A stretch of DNA of 64,000 nucleotides, from positions 1,736,001 through 1,800,000 of the forward strand of contig CAVNZM010000003.1 in NCBI GenBank assembly GCA_963693365.1. Reading direction: 5' to 3'. This document shows positions 12,282 to 55,318 of the stretch, piece by piece (within the stretch, counting starts at the first letter, position 1; every line of letters starts with the position of its first letter). The position numbers were made by a program, and so were the translations under genes. This DNA is from Amoebidium appalachense (taxonomy: Eukaryota; Ichthyosporea). The notes under the pieces are model-generated. The model saw only the letters and a list, made by a program, of their open reading frames with translations, was not told the origin of the DNA and ran no database searches.

Positions 12282-12873
12282 ACCCCACCCTCCATCGATA
12301 TCCACACCCACACATCCTCATCCACACGCCCCATCCCCACACCCACACGCCCGCACTTACAACGTTCATCCACAAGTACGTACACACACGTGTACATAAG
12401 CACCATCATGTTTAACGAAACGACACCCAAACCAACCCACACCTCTTATATCCCCACACACCTAACACACCCACTAGTAATAGGTATCTACATGCACAAA
12501 ATTTCGAGCGCATGCACACCCCCTTACATATGTACAAAGTGTGTGCAAGTACAGTTTCAAAACCAACTTAGGCTATTACGACACCCTGCACCGTGCCCAC
12601 ACGACGTGGTTATGCAGCTTTCAGCCACCCAACACACGAAAAACGTGTCACGTGCACAGACCCAAATACACGTGTAAAAACAGACAAATAATGCAAGCAC
12701 ATACCTAATGCAGACTCCGGCAACTCTTCCCCCCTCTTCCCTCCACCCTTCCCCCGTTCCCCCGTGGCACACACATACACGCACGTACACGTGACACGAT
12801 AAACCACCTGCAGGAGGGCACAGGACGCACGTATTTTTCTTGAGCACACGCGCACATTCATCCCAGGCACAAA
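10758..12873 (-). CDS. Unrecognised Cys-rich protein, last four exons
   Basis: Four minus-strand exons fit in phase: 12873-12808, 11223-11155, 11078-11012 and the terminal exon 10932-10758 with stop TAA. Acceptors (aattgcag, gttattag, cctttgcag, aacacag) and donors (CTGCAG|gtggtt, CACG|gtagag, TACAG|gtcgaa) are plausible. The joined frame reads CAWDECARVLKKNTCVLCPP, CSTAGQYGVAFFRSFYWKPS, GVIQHTLCHIGCAPAW and, at the C-terminus, ELKKVIGVYRMCHERYPETG. The Cys pairs (CxxC) hint at a zinc-binding or disulfide-rich module, but I recognise no family. The two terminal exons are the most secure; the upstream two have alternative open frames. More exons probably lie above 12.9 kb, for example near 13.27 kb where LLCETCRVCRGRGKSDP ends at a good donor, although its phase does not join directly. 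Confidence 0.5.
11416..12128 (+). mobile_element. Degenerate non-LTR retrotransposon 3' fragment with target-site duplication
   Basis: A plus-strand frame (11612-11944) ends in CHFCAELFNRKHVDRC and NVNTLDFLLNSV. This resembles the end of the element at 5076-6550 (QFNRSCIAKC, NYNILDFILNT), including a CxxC...HxxxC zinc-knuckle-like pattern. An A-rich segment (caaaagaaaaaagaaaag, about 12073) follows. The block is flanked by near-identical 15-base direct repeats, CCAGCTAGAATcTTA at 11416-11430 and CCAGCTAGAATtTTA at 12114-12128, as expected for target-primed reverse transcription. It lies in an intron of the minus-strand Cys-rich gene, in the opposite orientation. Confidence 0.6.
12192..12292. 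repeat. Poly(C) tract
   Basis: A near-pure C run of about 60 bases with flanking Cs, then CCCACA-rich sequence to about 12,360. Intronic with respect to the Cys-rich minus-strand gene. Confidence 0.9.
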
Positions 12874-14972
12874 CTGCAATTAGATTCGTCCAAGCTGACT
12901 ATTATCTTTTCCACAGATAGTGTGTGTGTGTATGACCGGAATCCGTGCGGGGATCAGGGCTGATTAGCTTTGACAACGCCCCATATTATGTTCAAAATCT
13001 TACTACATCTGCTTTGTTCAAACTCTTACTACATGTGTATGACCTGCACAGCTATGATAACGTACCATATTTTGTTTAGAGTCTCATTATTACATGTGCA
13101 TTGTTCAAATTCCGACTACGTGTACATGTATGACCTGCATCCATGGTGGGTTCAGGGCTAATTAGCTTTGACAACGCATCACATTTTGTGCAAAATCTTA
13201 CCACAAATGCATCAGACCCAACAGCATAAAAATTGTCCAAACATCCGATCTGCGAAAAACGAAAAATAAGATCTTACAATAAGCGTACTCTGGGGTCGCT
13301 TTTGCCGCGGCCTCGGCAGACCCGGCAGGTTTCACACAGGAGCATGTTGTTCTCGTTTGATAATCAATGCCGCCATCAGCACCTTCTATATTTGGAAATG
13401 CGGGTGTTCCATAACGACATCTCAGTGATAATGATTGGTGCAGATCTTCGAAAGTTTGTACACAGCAAGCTTTCTTTAACTTGATCCAAACAAGGCTCGG
13501 ACAGTGGCGTGCCACAACGCATGCCCGGACGGTGTCAACGTGACGGTGATCACCCTTGCTTTGACACACACATTACCCAAACAAGTTTTTGGAACGTTAA
13601 ACATGCTAAAGCTGCTGTGCAACCTATATTGAATTCATTAATTACCCAAACACGTTTCTGGAACGTAAAACATGCGAGAGCTGTTGTGCAACCTACAGTA
13701 ATTTTGGTGCTTGCTGAACAAATACCTAGCAGTGGACGAGCCTGGTGTGTTCAGGAACATGGTTTTTAATTCTCAAGACAAGCTTCAAATCTAACGCTTC
13801 ATGCTAGCGTGTAGGTTCTGGGATCCCAACAATGTGGGGGAAATAGAGTGAACGAAACAGGCCATCAGCTAGATGTACCACCCCACCCGATGTCAAGCTT
13901 GAGCGCTTCAAACAAGCACTTAGTTAAAGATCTCTATTCAAAGCAGCAAGTTTGGTCACAGGACAGAATGAGTATACCCCGGTATAATTAAAGCGGCTGG
14001 ATAAATGGGCGCCGTGGCCCCTCTCTAAGGTAATTTACCCAACTCATGTAGCCACGTAGATCTTACACTTGGATAGAGGTAGACGGGAAGAATGCGCTGG
14101 AGAGAGAAAAACGAAAAGGTGTGTGTGTTGTGTGTGTATGTGTGTTTTAGGGGAGAGTTGGAGGGTGGGAGGGAGGGAGAGGGAGGGGGGAGAGAGATAG
14201 AGAGAGGGAGAGGGAAGGGTTGGGGGGAGGGGGGGCGGAGGGAGTGGGGCGCGGAGGCGGCAGGGGGCTGGAGGACGGGAGGGAGGCGGCACGGATGGGG
14301 AAGGGGTGATGGCCAGCAACGAAGGATGTTGCACGGACGGACGGACGGACGGGATTGTTTCATTTGTCGATGGAGTCAAACACTCTTTGGATCTGGTGCC
14401 GCCCACACACGTATCTTCCCCAATGTGTTGCAAGGGCATGCTGCACACTCTGTATGGTCTGTTTGAGCCTTTCCCTCTATGTTCGGCATCATATTACTCG
14501 AACTCGATGTGCACATTTGCACCACATCCAATCTCCGTTTTCCCACTCCTCTTGCAGGATTTTTCAGCGTTTCTTGGTGGGTTCTAATCTTCCAGTCTGA
14601 CAACAGCAGCCCTGGCCTACTCTCTGATCTTGTTCTTTAAGTTTTTTTTGCCTTCGCCTACTAGCACAGAATGCATGCACTTGCGTGCACATACGCATCA
14701 AAAGATACAAAATGGTCATTGCCTATACATTGAGCACACACACACACACACACACACGTAAAGGTAAACGTGCACGAAGGTATTATATGCACAAGCATAC
14801 ACCCAGGGGCACGTGTTTACAATGCCACCCACACACCCACGAACAGGCAGTGCGCAGCACGAACACCCCCCCCCCCCCCCCCCCCCCCCCAAAGCCTCTC
14901 CCACACGGTTTGCACGTAAAAACCGCGAGGTCATTGCGTATCACAAACACCACACGAGGGGTTCCTTACCCC

Positions 14973-15004
<32 letters not shown>

Positions 15005-15090
15005 TTCAAAAAAAAAAAAAAAAAAAAAAACGAGAGAAAAAAAACAAAACAGATCTTTTCCTTCCTCACCCCTCATATTTCCCCTTACAG
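12874..15090. other. Stretch between the Cys-rich gene and the chloride channel start
   Basis: Contains two degenerate direct repeats: 'ttagctttgacaacgc' at about 12965 and 13158, and a 57-base duplication starting at 13572 and 13641. A G-rich low-complexity tract lies at 14150-14300, an (ACGG)n tetranucleotide at about 14333-14352, and poly(C)/(C)n(A)n at 14867-15030. Any non-coding first exon and promoter of the channel gene should lie here, but no core promoter was recognised. Confidence 0.4.
13572..13698. repeat. 69-bp-spaced direct duplication
   Basis: 'attacccaaaca.gttt.tg' and the following bases to 'gtgcaacctat' occur at 13572 and again at 13641, with about 10 per cent divergence. 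Confidence 0.8.
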
Positions 15091-15097
15091 AGTCACC

Positions 15098-44686
<29,589 letters not shown>

Positions 44687-44751
44687 GCACATCACCCCAC
44701 CCCTTCTTCCCCGCCCGATCACACACAAACTCGCACACACCCAAACACATA

Positions 44752-44874
<123 letters not shown>

Positions 44875-44912
44875 CAAGCGTACATGCACGTGGTGTAAAA
44901 GCTTAAAGCAAA

Positions 44913-44918
44913 AATAAA
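44913..44918 (+). terminator. Polyadenylation signal AATAAA
   Basis: A consensus hexamer 227 bases after the channel stop codon, just beyond an (AC)n array in the 3' UTR. It is the first such hexamer downstream. Confidence 0.5.
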
Positions 44919-45360
44919 CGCGTGAATACATACACGTGCATACGATTGGGCCTATTTAAGTCATGCCCTCCATTCTAACTTTTCGATTCCGTTCTTCTCT
45001 ACTTATTTAATGGTTTGTTTCTTTGTGATGTTTTTGATTGATTTGTTCATCTTCTTTAATTTATTTTATTTATTTATTTTTTTTGTGGGGGGGGGGGGGG
45101 GGGGGGAGGGAGGGGGGGGGGGGGTAGACTTACTCAAACAGTATGTTTTGGTGTAAGCTCTCTTAATTGTTAGCAAATGTTCGAAGGTCAAACGTTCTGC
45201 CCTGCCCTGTAACTACTAGGGTGATATTCGACTGTTGACTGGTAATTCTAACTTTTCATCTTTTTGGCCCACACGAGCCCCCCCCTTTCCTGCCCCCCAC
45301 ACACGGTTATAAGGTGGCTTACAGACAGAGATACACACACCGACATGTGCGCACGAACAC

Positions 45361-45462
<102 letters not shown>

Positions 45463-45891
45463 AAACACTATGACGGGGGTTACCTTCAAAGTGTTATCAT
45501 TTCCTTTACTTTTAAGCTCCAAAAACAAAGGAGAGAAAGAGTTGGGTAACTGTGTGATGAATGATTCGCTTTTTCAACTCATTTGTGAAGCCAGTCGAAT
45601 TCTGTCCTTGTTTTTTTCTCCCCCGATTAAAAACACCCAATGATGAAAATGAAGGAAGGAATGGTCAGAAACGTAAATTGTTGTTTGTATAAATGCTGCA
45701 AGCGGTGATGTTGAATATTTTTGGATTGGACCCCAAATTTTCAGGCCCTGGTGGCCAAGGGTATAACTAGATAACGATGTGTAATACACACGGTTGCCTC
45801 TGCTCAATAACTTGACTGAACGGACTGTAACCCCTCCTCTCCCCCTCCCCTCCCCCCCAATCCTGGGGCCCCCCACCCCCACCCCCCTTCC

Positions 45892-45933
<42 letters not shown>

Positions 45934-46551
45934 AAAAAAAAAGAAGAAAGAAGAAAACAGAATATACAAGTACCGTGGACGTTGTAAAAACCCATTCTCT
46001 TTCCGATGATATCTTGTCTTCTGTTCTTGGTACATGTGTGTCTCTTGCCTAAATGCTGGCTGTTTGTTCAAAAAAAAAAAAAAAAAAAAAAAAAAAGGAA
46101 GAAAAGAGGGGGAAGAAAGGGGACCCCCCCTCCCCCCCCCCCCCCCCCCCCCCCCCAAACACACACACACACACACACACAATCACACATAATCACACTC
46201 ACACACACTCACACTCAAACACACACTCACAGTGGCTCACACACACACAATGCACACAGCCCCTATCCGCTTCCCCACTATCAAATCTTATCATGGTCAT
46301 TATGTCCTTGTTAAAACAATCAATCAATATGATAATCACAATAAAATCGAAATGATGTCAATCATACATGAGGTTTCAAGGCTCTCATTGAACCTCACCG
46401 CCTAACTTCTCTCGGCTCTATCAAACAGATCTATAATACTCACCTTTCCCTTTCCACCTTTCCGGCCCCCGGCCCCTTTCCCCGCCTCCCTTACCCAAAT
46501 TAAACCCCAAGCTCCCCTCCCCCCCCTCTCGCGGCCGCCCCTCTTTTACCT

Positions 46552-46592
<41 letters not shown>

Positions 46593-48150
46593 CCCCGGGA
46601 CGCACGTTTCGGTTTTTTTTTGCTTTTTCCTTTTGTCCCCCCCCCCCCCCCCCCCCCCCCCCTCCCTTCCCTCCCCGCAACACACACATACATACAGTCG
46701 CACACTGCCCACACATTAGCCTTGGGTTGTTAACTATGCACACAAATGTAGATCCACACCTCACACACGGCTTAATGCACACACCGTGGCTCCTTAATTA
46801 TTTGGCCTGGCACCACAGGACGTGTTGACACGGTAAAAGCGAAAAACTGCGCTCGCACACGCACACAAAAAATCCACACATGAACAAAACAGAAGGTCGC
46901 CCCTCAGCAAGAATGGATGCCCACGGACAACCCGCTGACACATACGTGTCAGTGCCTGATATCAGTTTTGCCCGCATGCAGTCACGTGCATGCCACATCA
47001 TTTGAAATTCGCACGCACGTCAAGTAATATACGTGCATGCACTTATGCAAGTAAATTATGATGCACACATGCATCTGAAATGTCACATATGCACTAAGAG
47101 TAGGGTGACAGTGGAACGACCTTGATTAGCGCCAATCCCTGCCTTTGATTCATGTTAATATCGCAGTATGGTTGAATCTACGCTCCATTTTAGGTCTTTC
47201 AGGAGAAGGCTTTCGGGGGGGGGGGGGGGGGGGGGGGGGGGGGAAGGGGGGTCCATTCGATGCTCACATAAAGCAAGTACTGAAGTACAGGTATTTATAG
47301 CTATTTGTGTGGGCCACACGAGTTATGATCTATATAGAACGCCATGCATGCCATGCGGGAACAACTGATAGGTTTAAATAAGGCACCGGTGGCCAATCAC
47401 AAGAATCTATTAGTATAGTATAATATATCATCGCCCATCATCAAGGATGACGGAAGCTATGATGGAATGCACTGCCGCTAGTGGCTGTATGTCGTTTATT
47501 AAATTCTTATTTCCAAAAATACACATCTAATGCTAGTGTTCACCTGTTTACTATTCGTTGTGCACAAAAATATAAGATTTCAGAAAAAGAAACCCTTTTA
47601 AATATTTTTAAATTCAATACCTCGTTTTTTACAGGCCTCTCTAAGAGTGGAAACAATTTGCACATGATTCTTGCAAGCATAATCTCGAGCAAGAAAACAA
47701 AGACGTTTCTGCCCAGTCTGCCAGTGGATCGCTGTGGCCGGTGCCCACCAAAAAAATGCGGTATTAATTAGAATGGTAACAAAAGTACAGCCAAAGCACA
47801 AAGGCCAGCTAACAGTATCGCGTACCAATCGTTCAGTCGCTTTATGTTTAAAAAACGTGATGTGTGCAGGCTTTGTAAACCAGGCCCCACAACCTAACAA
47901 CCACACCCGTAGTAGGCTGAGCCTCCTGCAATTGGTTCGAAATATTAATTTACACATTCACAGAACCTAATAGTCCAATGGTCACTGACTGAAAGGCAAG
48001 GGTGAAAGAAACAAGTAGGAGGGACCAAAATTTGCGTATAAAACAGCTCGAAAGCTAGTTTAGTAACACCACAAAAGGTAGAAAACCTGTGACCATTTCG
48101 AGTCATAGGCATACATAAGTTGGCATGTCGTTTCAGAACCATGCCGCGCG

Positions 48151-48858
48151 TTAATGTGCACCAGAGGTCGCCAGAGTTGGCATGTTTGACCCCACCATAG
48201 GCACCAAAACAAACCGACCCACCGTCCTACATGTCTTTTGCCTGTTTAAAGGAACCACTTGCTGTACTCGTGGTGTTATTTTAGCAAAATCCTGTTCCAT
48301 CGCGCAGCCCCTCCCATCGTGCATATGATGTTGATATCCCGTTACGCTAGTCGGACCATAACTCTCGGGGTTTTCAAATGGGGAAGACCTTCCGAATGCG
48401 GAGTATTCAAACGCACTCCATTTGTGAGCGTTTGTTTGGGGTTTTGCAATTGGGCCGGAGGGGAAAAGGCTGAAAAAAGTGAGTGCCCCCAAATTGCATG
48501 AGGTCGACATGTGTGTGTGTAGCTGCTGAAATAGAAGGTGGTTCGCGCGTTGTTCGTGGTATTCATAGTAGTTCTCTAGCGTACCATGACAACGCTCCCA
48601 CCTCCTTGTTCTTGTTTTTCTCTGGGAAACATACACGTCTGTTTTGTGGAAACCGGTGAGGGAATAAGAAGAAGCAGGGAAGTGTCCACTTTCACAAGCA
48701 CGGGCCGGTGTCCCAGGTGACGTGCATCGCGTAAGAATGACGTGTGCCGCGTCTTCTTTATTCTTCGGTGGGGTTTGGAGGCTGTACTTTTTCCAGTCTA
48801 GTGCAAGCACATCAAACATATGGCTGCGGTCCCTGCGTAGAGCTAGCACCCTGTTCAT
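48151..48858 (-). CDS. Orphan open reading frame, 235 codons
   Basis: Uninterrupted ATG-to-stop frame in non-repetitive DNA (begins MNRVLALRRDRSHMFDVLAL). No membrane segment, signal peptide or known motif is visible, and no splice context supports it. A frame this long is uncommon but not impossible by chance in 64 kb. It may be a retroelement remnant or spurious. Confidence 0.2.
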   Translation of the reverse strand: MNRVLALRRDRSHMFDVLALDWKKYSLQTPPKNKEDAAHVILTRCTSPGTPARACESGHFPASSYSLTGFHKTDVYVSQRKTRTRRWERCHGTLENYYEYHEQRANHLLFQQLHTHMSTSCNLGALTFFSLFPSGPIAKPQTNAHKWSAFEYSAFGRSSPFENPESYGPTSVTGYQHHMHDGRGCAMEQDFAKITPRVQQVVPLNRQKTCRTVGRFVLVPMVGSNMPTLATSGAH

Positions 48859-51800
48859 TTTGTTTGAGATATAGGCACATTGAAGTGCTCAGCCTGAGTA
48901 GATTCAGTGATAGGTTTCACCTTGACCCCGGGGACCACGGGCAATATAACGGAGAATGTATGCAGTAGGCTATCTAGCTCTAGCTACTCTGCGCAGCATG
49001 CGAGTTTAAAGAATATGTGCTCTAGCTTTATTTCTATGTGAAAAAGGGTCTACACACAAAGACGTGCACCCACATGAACCATATCACATGGCTGCAAAGG
49101 CCATTGGGCTTGCTTGGATCTACTGTTATGACCACGTGCTTTTTCAACGGTGGTGGCGGCAGTTGCATTAAATAAAAAAAGTAAAAAAAGGCTCCGGCAC
49201 CATATAGATATGCATATGACCACAGAAAATGAATGCGCGGGTTTTGGACGCAGAAAATCTCGCCTATTATCCTCAAACCCGAAAAGTTGTGCATACGAAC
49301 GCTTATGCCCAACCGCTATGACAGACTGACACATGTACAGATGGGATGGACTCATCTTGTTTATTTATTTAAATGCCATCACACCATCTGATTGGTTAGG
49401 ATAGCAGCGGTGAAAGATGATGCATGATCTACAACCAACCTAAATGTTTGTGCTATTGCTGCTGCCCAATCACATACTACACCTTAGACCCTACAACAAG
49501 ATCCCCCCGAAAGGTTCCGTGACGGCTTTCGTGAAGGACGTGCCCTCCAAAAATGAAAATTTTCTAATTTCCCTGTTTGTATGTACACAATAAAATAAGA
49601 AAATGATACAACAGACAGGTTTAAAATTTTAAGTGTAATCTCTAAGCTATTAGCTCTCCAAATCCAAGTTTTCTTTCTCCTGTCCATATATTATGACATT
49701 GTTTACTTCTGATTGTTTATTTGAACCCTCTATTTCGAACTTCGGCGTAGGCATCGTCGTGTGCATGGCACGAAACACTGTTTGTAGGAGCCCCAATCTC
49801 CATACAGATCTGGCACAGTGGTCTGCATGCGAGCTAGCAGATCTTGTCTACAAACGAACTCAGCCATCCAATACGTTTAATAAAGCCTACCCGAGGTTAC
49901 AGGAGCCTCGCAAATGCTGTAGCTTGACCTCAGTATGCGAGGTTTGTGGTGCTGCCAGAGTTGCAACAACGCACCTAGCAGTGATTCCCTAATCTGTCCT
50001 GCTCGGCCATTCAATTCTCACATGCTAAGCCAGCCTAGTGTGCAATGAACTAAAAAATGCCTTTCGAGTGTCACTACCGTGCCCTAACCACTTGCTCATG
50101 GTAGAAAAAAGCACACAAGGGTTCTGGCCACAGCGCTTCAGTGAAGCATGGTCACCGTGGCTTGCTGCGGCCACTGGCCGCGGCCGCCAAATTGTCAAGT
50201 ATGATATTATCAAATCGATCGATCTGAGAGAGAGCCAAATTCTAAGTCTTAGAAACGGTATTTTTCCGCTTTCTAGAATTCGCGACCACGCCACTTTCAA
50301 GAAGCTCTAAAACTAGTTTTTCATTAGTAAACAGCGTTTCGCGTACTATGAAAACTTGTTATATATAACAATATAATAAGCTTTATAGCGATACCCTACC
50401 TGTTAGGGTATTCCGATGAGAACGCGATCGAAAATAGGAAAACCTCAGATTTTGCTCTAGAAACGGTAAGATCACCGTTTCCAGCCCAAGGAGATGGTGT
50501 GTAGTACATGAGCATGCATGTACCATGGAGCTGAATGCGTTTACATCAGGCTGTATATCGTATTGTAGATGTAGACATGCATGCACACACATGTATGGTT
50601 GAACTAATTACTACTGGTACAGTAGTACTGTACGGTACTCGCGATCGAGTACAGTGATGCCCTGATCACTGTGATCAGGTGCATGTGGGTGCACAACGCT
50701 ACCGCAACCCTGCTACCGGCCGAAACTCGTTGTGACTTTCATGTGAGAAAGCAGGCTGCGTGGCGGGTCTGCCTGGGATCGGGAAGGTGCATAGCTTACA
50801 CGTGCAGACGTGTGCACGTGTGAGAATGTATGATTAACGCGTACGGAGAGGGCCCCCTCGCGAGTGAAAGCCCGGCGAATATATAAGGGACGCAACATGT
50901 ACAGCCGGGCCCCTAATAGGTATTATTCCGAGGGGTCGTCACGTCTGACTCGATAATGGTGGCCCACCAGGGTTTGTGTTCGAACTTGTGCACGCTACTG
51001 CTGCAGCTGAGCTGTAGCGCAGGTGAAGAAAATATTGGTCAGAGAGCAGTAGCAGAAGCTTGGGTCCCTTTTCAATCGCAACTTGCCGCGCTTCCACCAT
51101 CACAAAAAAGTAGGGATATCACAATGATAAGTATGTATGCTCCGAGGCAGCCACTGTGTGTACTACGGTAGCCACGCGCACGGCTGCGTGGGCAAACACT
51201 TCTATATGTACACATGAAGATGACACACACAGTACAGTCACAGCTGCGTTTAATAGTAGTAAATACACATGCACATTTAAGAATAATAAGGCTCAAAACA
51301 CGCTCCGCCCATGCATATTGCCCACTCATGCTGGCCGAAGGGGCCAGCCATACTCGACGCGTGTCACCCATGTATACGTACGTGCACCATGCATGTGCAC
51401 AAAATTCACGAGTGTCGTTACTAGGTCTTACTACTGTCGCGTATTGGTCTGAATATGCATCCAGATCCACGGATAGAAAAATTCATTATGCATCCGGAAA
51501 TTCCGGATCCCACGAATAGAAAAATTCAAATTATTCCTGTACAGAACATGCACAACTGGCTCATGTTTGTCAACGAAAAAAGTGGGAATGTGTGTACGTG
51601 TGTCACCAACGTTAACCAATATTAATGTACACGCATGCACAATGTCACGTGTACACACCATGTGTACTCTGCAAGTGTTGTACGCGATTGTTGGAGTGTC
51701 ACTGAGCTTTTGGGATATCCGATCCGTGTCACAGTGCTGAGGACACAGTGGCCGGGCTTTTCACAGGGAGAAAGTCCGCCGACGCGTGCAGGCATAAATA

Positions 51801-51988
51801 TCCCCCCCCCCCCCCCCCCCCTCCCCGGGGCCCCCCTCCCCCCCTCCTCTCTCTCTCTGTCTCTCTCTCTCCCCTCCCCCCCCCCCCCCCTCCTCTCTCT
51901 CCCCCCTATCTCTCCCTCTCTCTCTCTTGCCCTCTCTCTCTCGGACCGGTGTGTGTGTGTGTATGTGTGTGCACGTGTGTCCGGTGTT

Positions 51989-52021
<33 letters not shown>

Positions 52022-53228
52022 GTTTTTTTTTTTTTTGAAGGAGAGGGGGGGGGGGGGGGGGGGGGGAGGGGAAAGGGGGGGGGGGGGGGGGGGGGGAGAG
52101 GGGAGAGAGAGATAGAGCGAGCGAGAGAGCGAATGTGTGTATTATGTGTTTGTGTTGGTGTGTGTTTAGGAGGGAATGCAAGTGTTTGGTGCATCGTTTG
52201 GTGTGCAGGGGGCAGGAGTGCACATGTATGTACTTTCTGAAAGGAAGGTGGAAAAATGTCTCGATGACTACTCCAGATTTTCAAAGAGTACGTGAAATTT
52301 GGGTGCCACGGTTGAATGAGTGCAGCCATATCCAAGCTGAATTACACTATATATCTTTGTATTTAGTACATGTGTATTTCAGAGTTCACTCGGAATGCCC
52401 CCCTCCCTCCCTCCCCCCCCCCCCCCCCCCCCCCCGCCCCAACATTTTCCTTTTTTGGCAAAGGTGCCCATTGCATGTGGTAATAGATTATTATTGATGA
52501 AGTGAACATTTCTAATGTAGTATAATAGATAGATAGCGTTTAGATTTATCTAGATATTGTCCAAACTTAATGCTCTGTGCACTCATCGAAGCCAGCCCTT
52601 CGTATGTACTATTACTATTGCTATATTATATTATGCGGCCACCGGGATGGTACATAGATGATGGCAAATTGCATAGATAAGGTGTTTTATCGATTTACCT
52701 ACCTACTTGTTATCACGGCCAAGAGTATCCTGCCTATAAAGCCTTGCCTAAAACTCACCATTGACACATGTTCTTAGAGGCTAACAGCAACAAATATCAC
52801 AAACCTACACTCGCGTATTCATACATCTCAGTTTAGACCCCACACACGACAGACCATATATGTAGATATTGAATTTGATTAATTATTAATTATTGTATTT
52901 ATTATTTATATAGGTGTAAAGGGAATTCTAGCTGTCCCCCTATACCATCGTGCAGGGCGGGCAGTGTATGCATGAATATGATGGTGTAGTACATAAATGC
53001 GAGGGGCCACCCCTTATTCAGGAAAGCAATTGTAACGATAAAATTCCGACAGTAATATTATTCAATACTTTATCATTTGATAACCTCAATAAACAGGCAC
53101 CTGTCCGGTGACATGCGACCATATTATACCATAATTTCTGTAAAAATCTAACCTAAAGTTGTTTTTACCATCCATTGTTCCCTAAAACAGTTAGCGAAAA
53201 AACAATTCTATGTGCTATAAACATTGAC

Positions 53229-53333
53229 CTACTTCGTGTATGTCGGCTTAAGGAAGACAAGGTGGAATCGGGGCATATTGGTCAGATGTTTGCACTCTAT
53301 CTTTTCGACTTTGAAGCCGTAGGTGGGCGCAAC
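53229..53333 (-). CDS. Methyltransferase exon 5 (C-terminus)
   Basis: Acceptor acacacag, again at the end of a (CA)n array. Encodes [20 protein letters not shown] and [14 protein letters not shown], then TAG. Confidence 0.85.
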   Translation of the reverse strand, partial: VAPTYGFKVEKIECKHLTNMPRFHLVFLKPTYTK

Positions 53334-53343
53334 CTGTGTGTGT

Positions 53344-53420
<77 letters not shown>

Positions 53421-53861
53421 CCAGGGCAGCGCTTCGTGTGGCTGGGTGGGGTTGTGTGTGCGCTTTTGGGTGTGCGTGTATGAGTGTGCACGGGCGGGCA
53501 TATATTCGTGTGCGTGTGAGTTGGGGGTGCGGGTGTGTGTGATTGGCTGTTAGTGGCTGCACATGCACATGCTTGTGTGGATGTGTCCACCTACGCCCGC
53601 ACCAACCGCACATGCTCTGTACTAAACCTTGTGGTTTAAAAAAAACGGGGGAAGAATATAGCATCACTTATTTGACAAGGAGCAACATACGTGCATGTGC
53701 ATGCAAGCCGTGGGAAACTCAGCAAAACGGTTCTAGTCAGACAAAACTATATGGCATCCGAACACACATACACACACCCATTGACCCCTACACGTACATA
53801 CGCTCACATGAACACATACACAAGGACTCCCCCCCCCTCCCCCCCCCCCCCATTCCCCCCC

Positions 53862-53930
<69 letters not shown>

Positions 53931-54062
53931 ACCACAAATACACGGACAAACGAACGTAAAACCACACGGGGGAAAGGGTGGTGGGGTGGTCAAGTATGGG
54001 TTATAGAGTTCACGACTGGACAGCACCATATACTTTTTTTTTGTTGTTGTTGTTGTTGTTGT

Positions 54063-54098
<36 letters not shown>

Positions 54099-54233
54099 GA
54101 CAGTTTGTCGGTACCTTGATCAAAGCATTCATTGGCTTACGATCACCGTTTGCAATCACCACATGGCCCGTTGGTTTGAGAAGGAGACGGAGGGTGGAGA
54201 GAAGGGCAGAGTTAAGGTTGTCCTTGTAGATGA

Positions 54234-54309
<76 letters not shown>

Positions 54310-54555
54310 TGTTTGTGCGTGTGTGTGTGTGTGCGTGTGTGTATGTGTGTGTGTGCGTTGGGGGGGGGGGGGGGGGGGGGGAGGGGAGAAAGAGAAGATG
54401 GTTGAGGGGTGCAGGCATATATGTGAGTGTCCAGGTGCATTAGGGAGGTAAGGGGTGTGTTTGGATCACCATGAGCAGCAGTGAAAAAGGGACCTCCTCA
54501 CCCACTTAAAGTCATAAAATCACATGACAAACGATGCCTATTCCCGACATACCCC

Positions 54556-54614
<59 letters not shown>

Positions 54615-55195
54615 CACCACCATCTCTCCATATTTCAACCCAAGAACTCTAAGAAGTAGACGGGAAAAAATGGAAAAAACTGCCACCACACGCACACCTT
54701 TGCCTACACATGCCACCTGGGACACCAAACCACAGGCAGCCGCAAGCACACAGCCATGTGGACACACACACACATACACTTACACCCATACCCACACCAC
54801 TCTTGCCCCAGCCGCCCACCCAGACCCCCCCCCCCCCCCCCCCCCCCCACACACACACAAACCCACCCATCCCCCCCCCCCCCCCCCCACACACACACAC
54901 AAACCCACCCATCCCCCCCCCCCCCCCCACACACACACACAAACCCACCCATCCCCCCCCCCCCCCCCACACACACACACAAACCCACCCATCCCCCCCC
55001 CCCCCCCACACACACACACAAACCCACCCATCCCCCCCCCCCCCACACACACACAAACCCACCCATCCCCCCCCCCCCCCACACACACACACACAAACCC
55101 ACCCATCCCCCCCCCCCCCCCCCCACACACACAAACCCACCCATCCCCCCCCCCCCCCCCACACACACACACACACACACAAACCCACCCATCCC

Positions 55196-55226
<31 letters not shown>

Positions 55227-55287
55227 AAACCCACCCATCCCCCCCCCCCCCCCCCCCCCCCACACACACACACAAACCCACCCATCC

Positions 55288-55318
<31 letters not shown>

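Noticed and set aside
52171-52250. Plus-strand open segment EGMQVFGASFGVQGAGVHMY before a GT
   Set aside because: Lacks a pyrimidine tract and has no partner exons; the minus strand has a better acceptor but no coding frame of interest.
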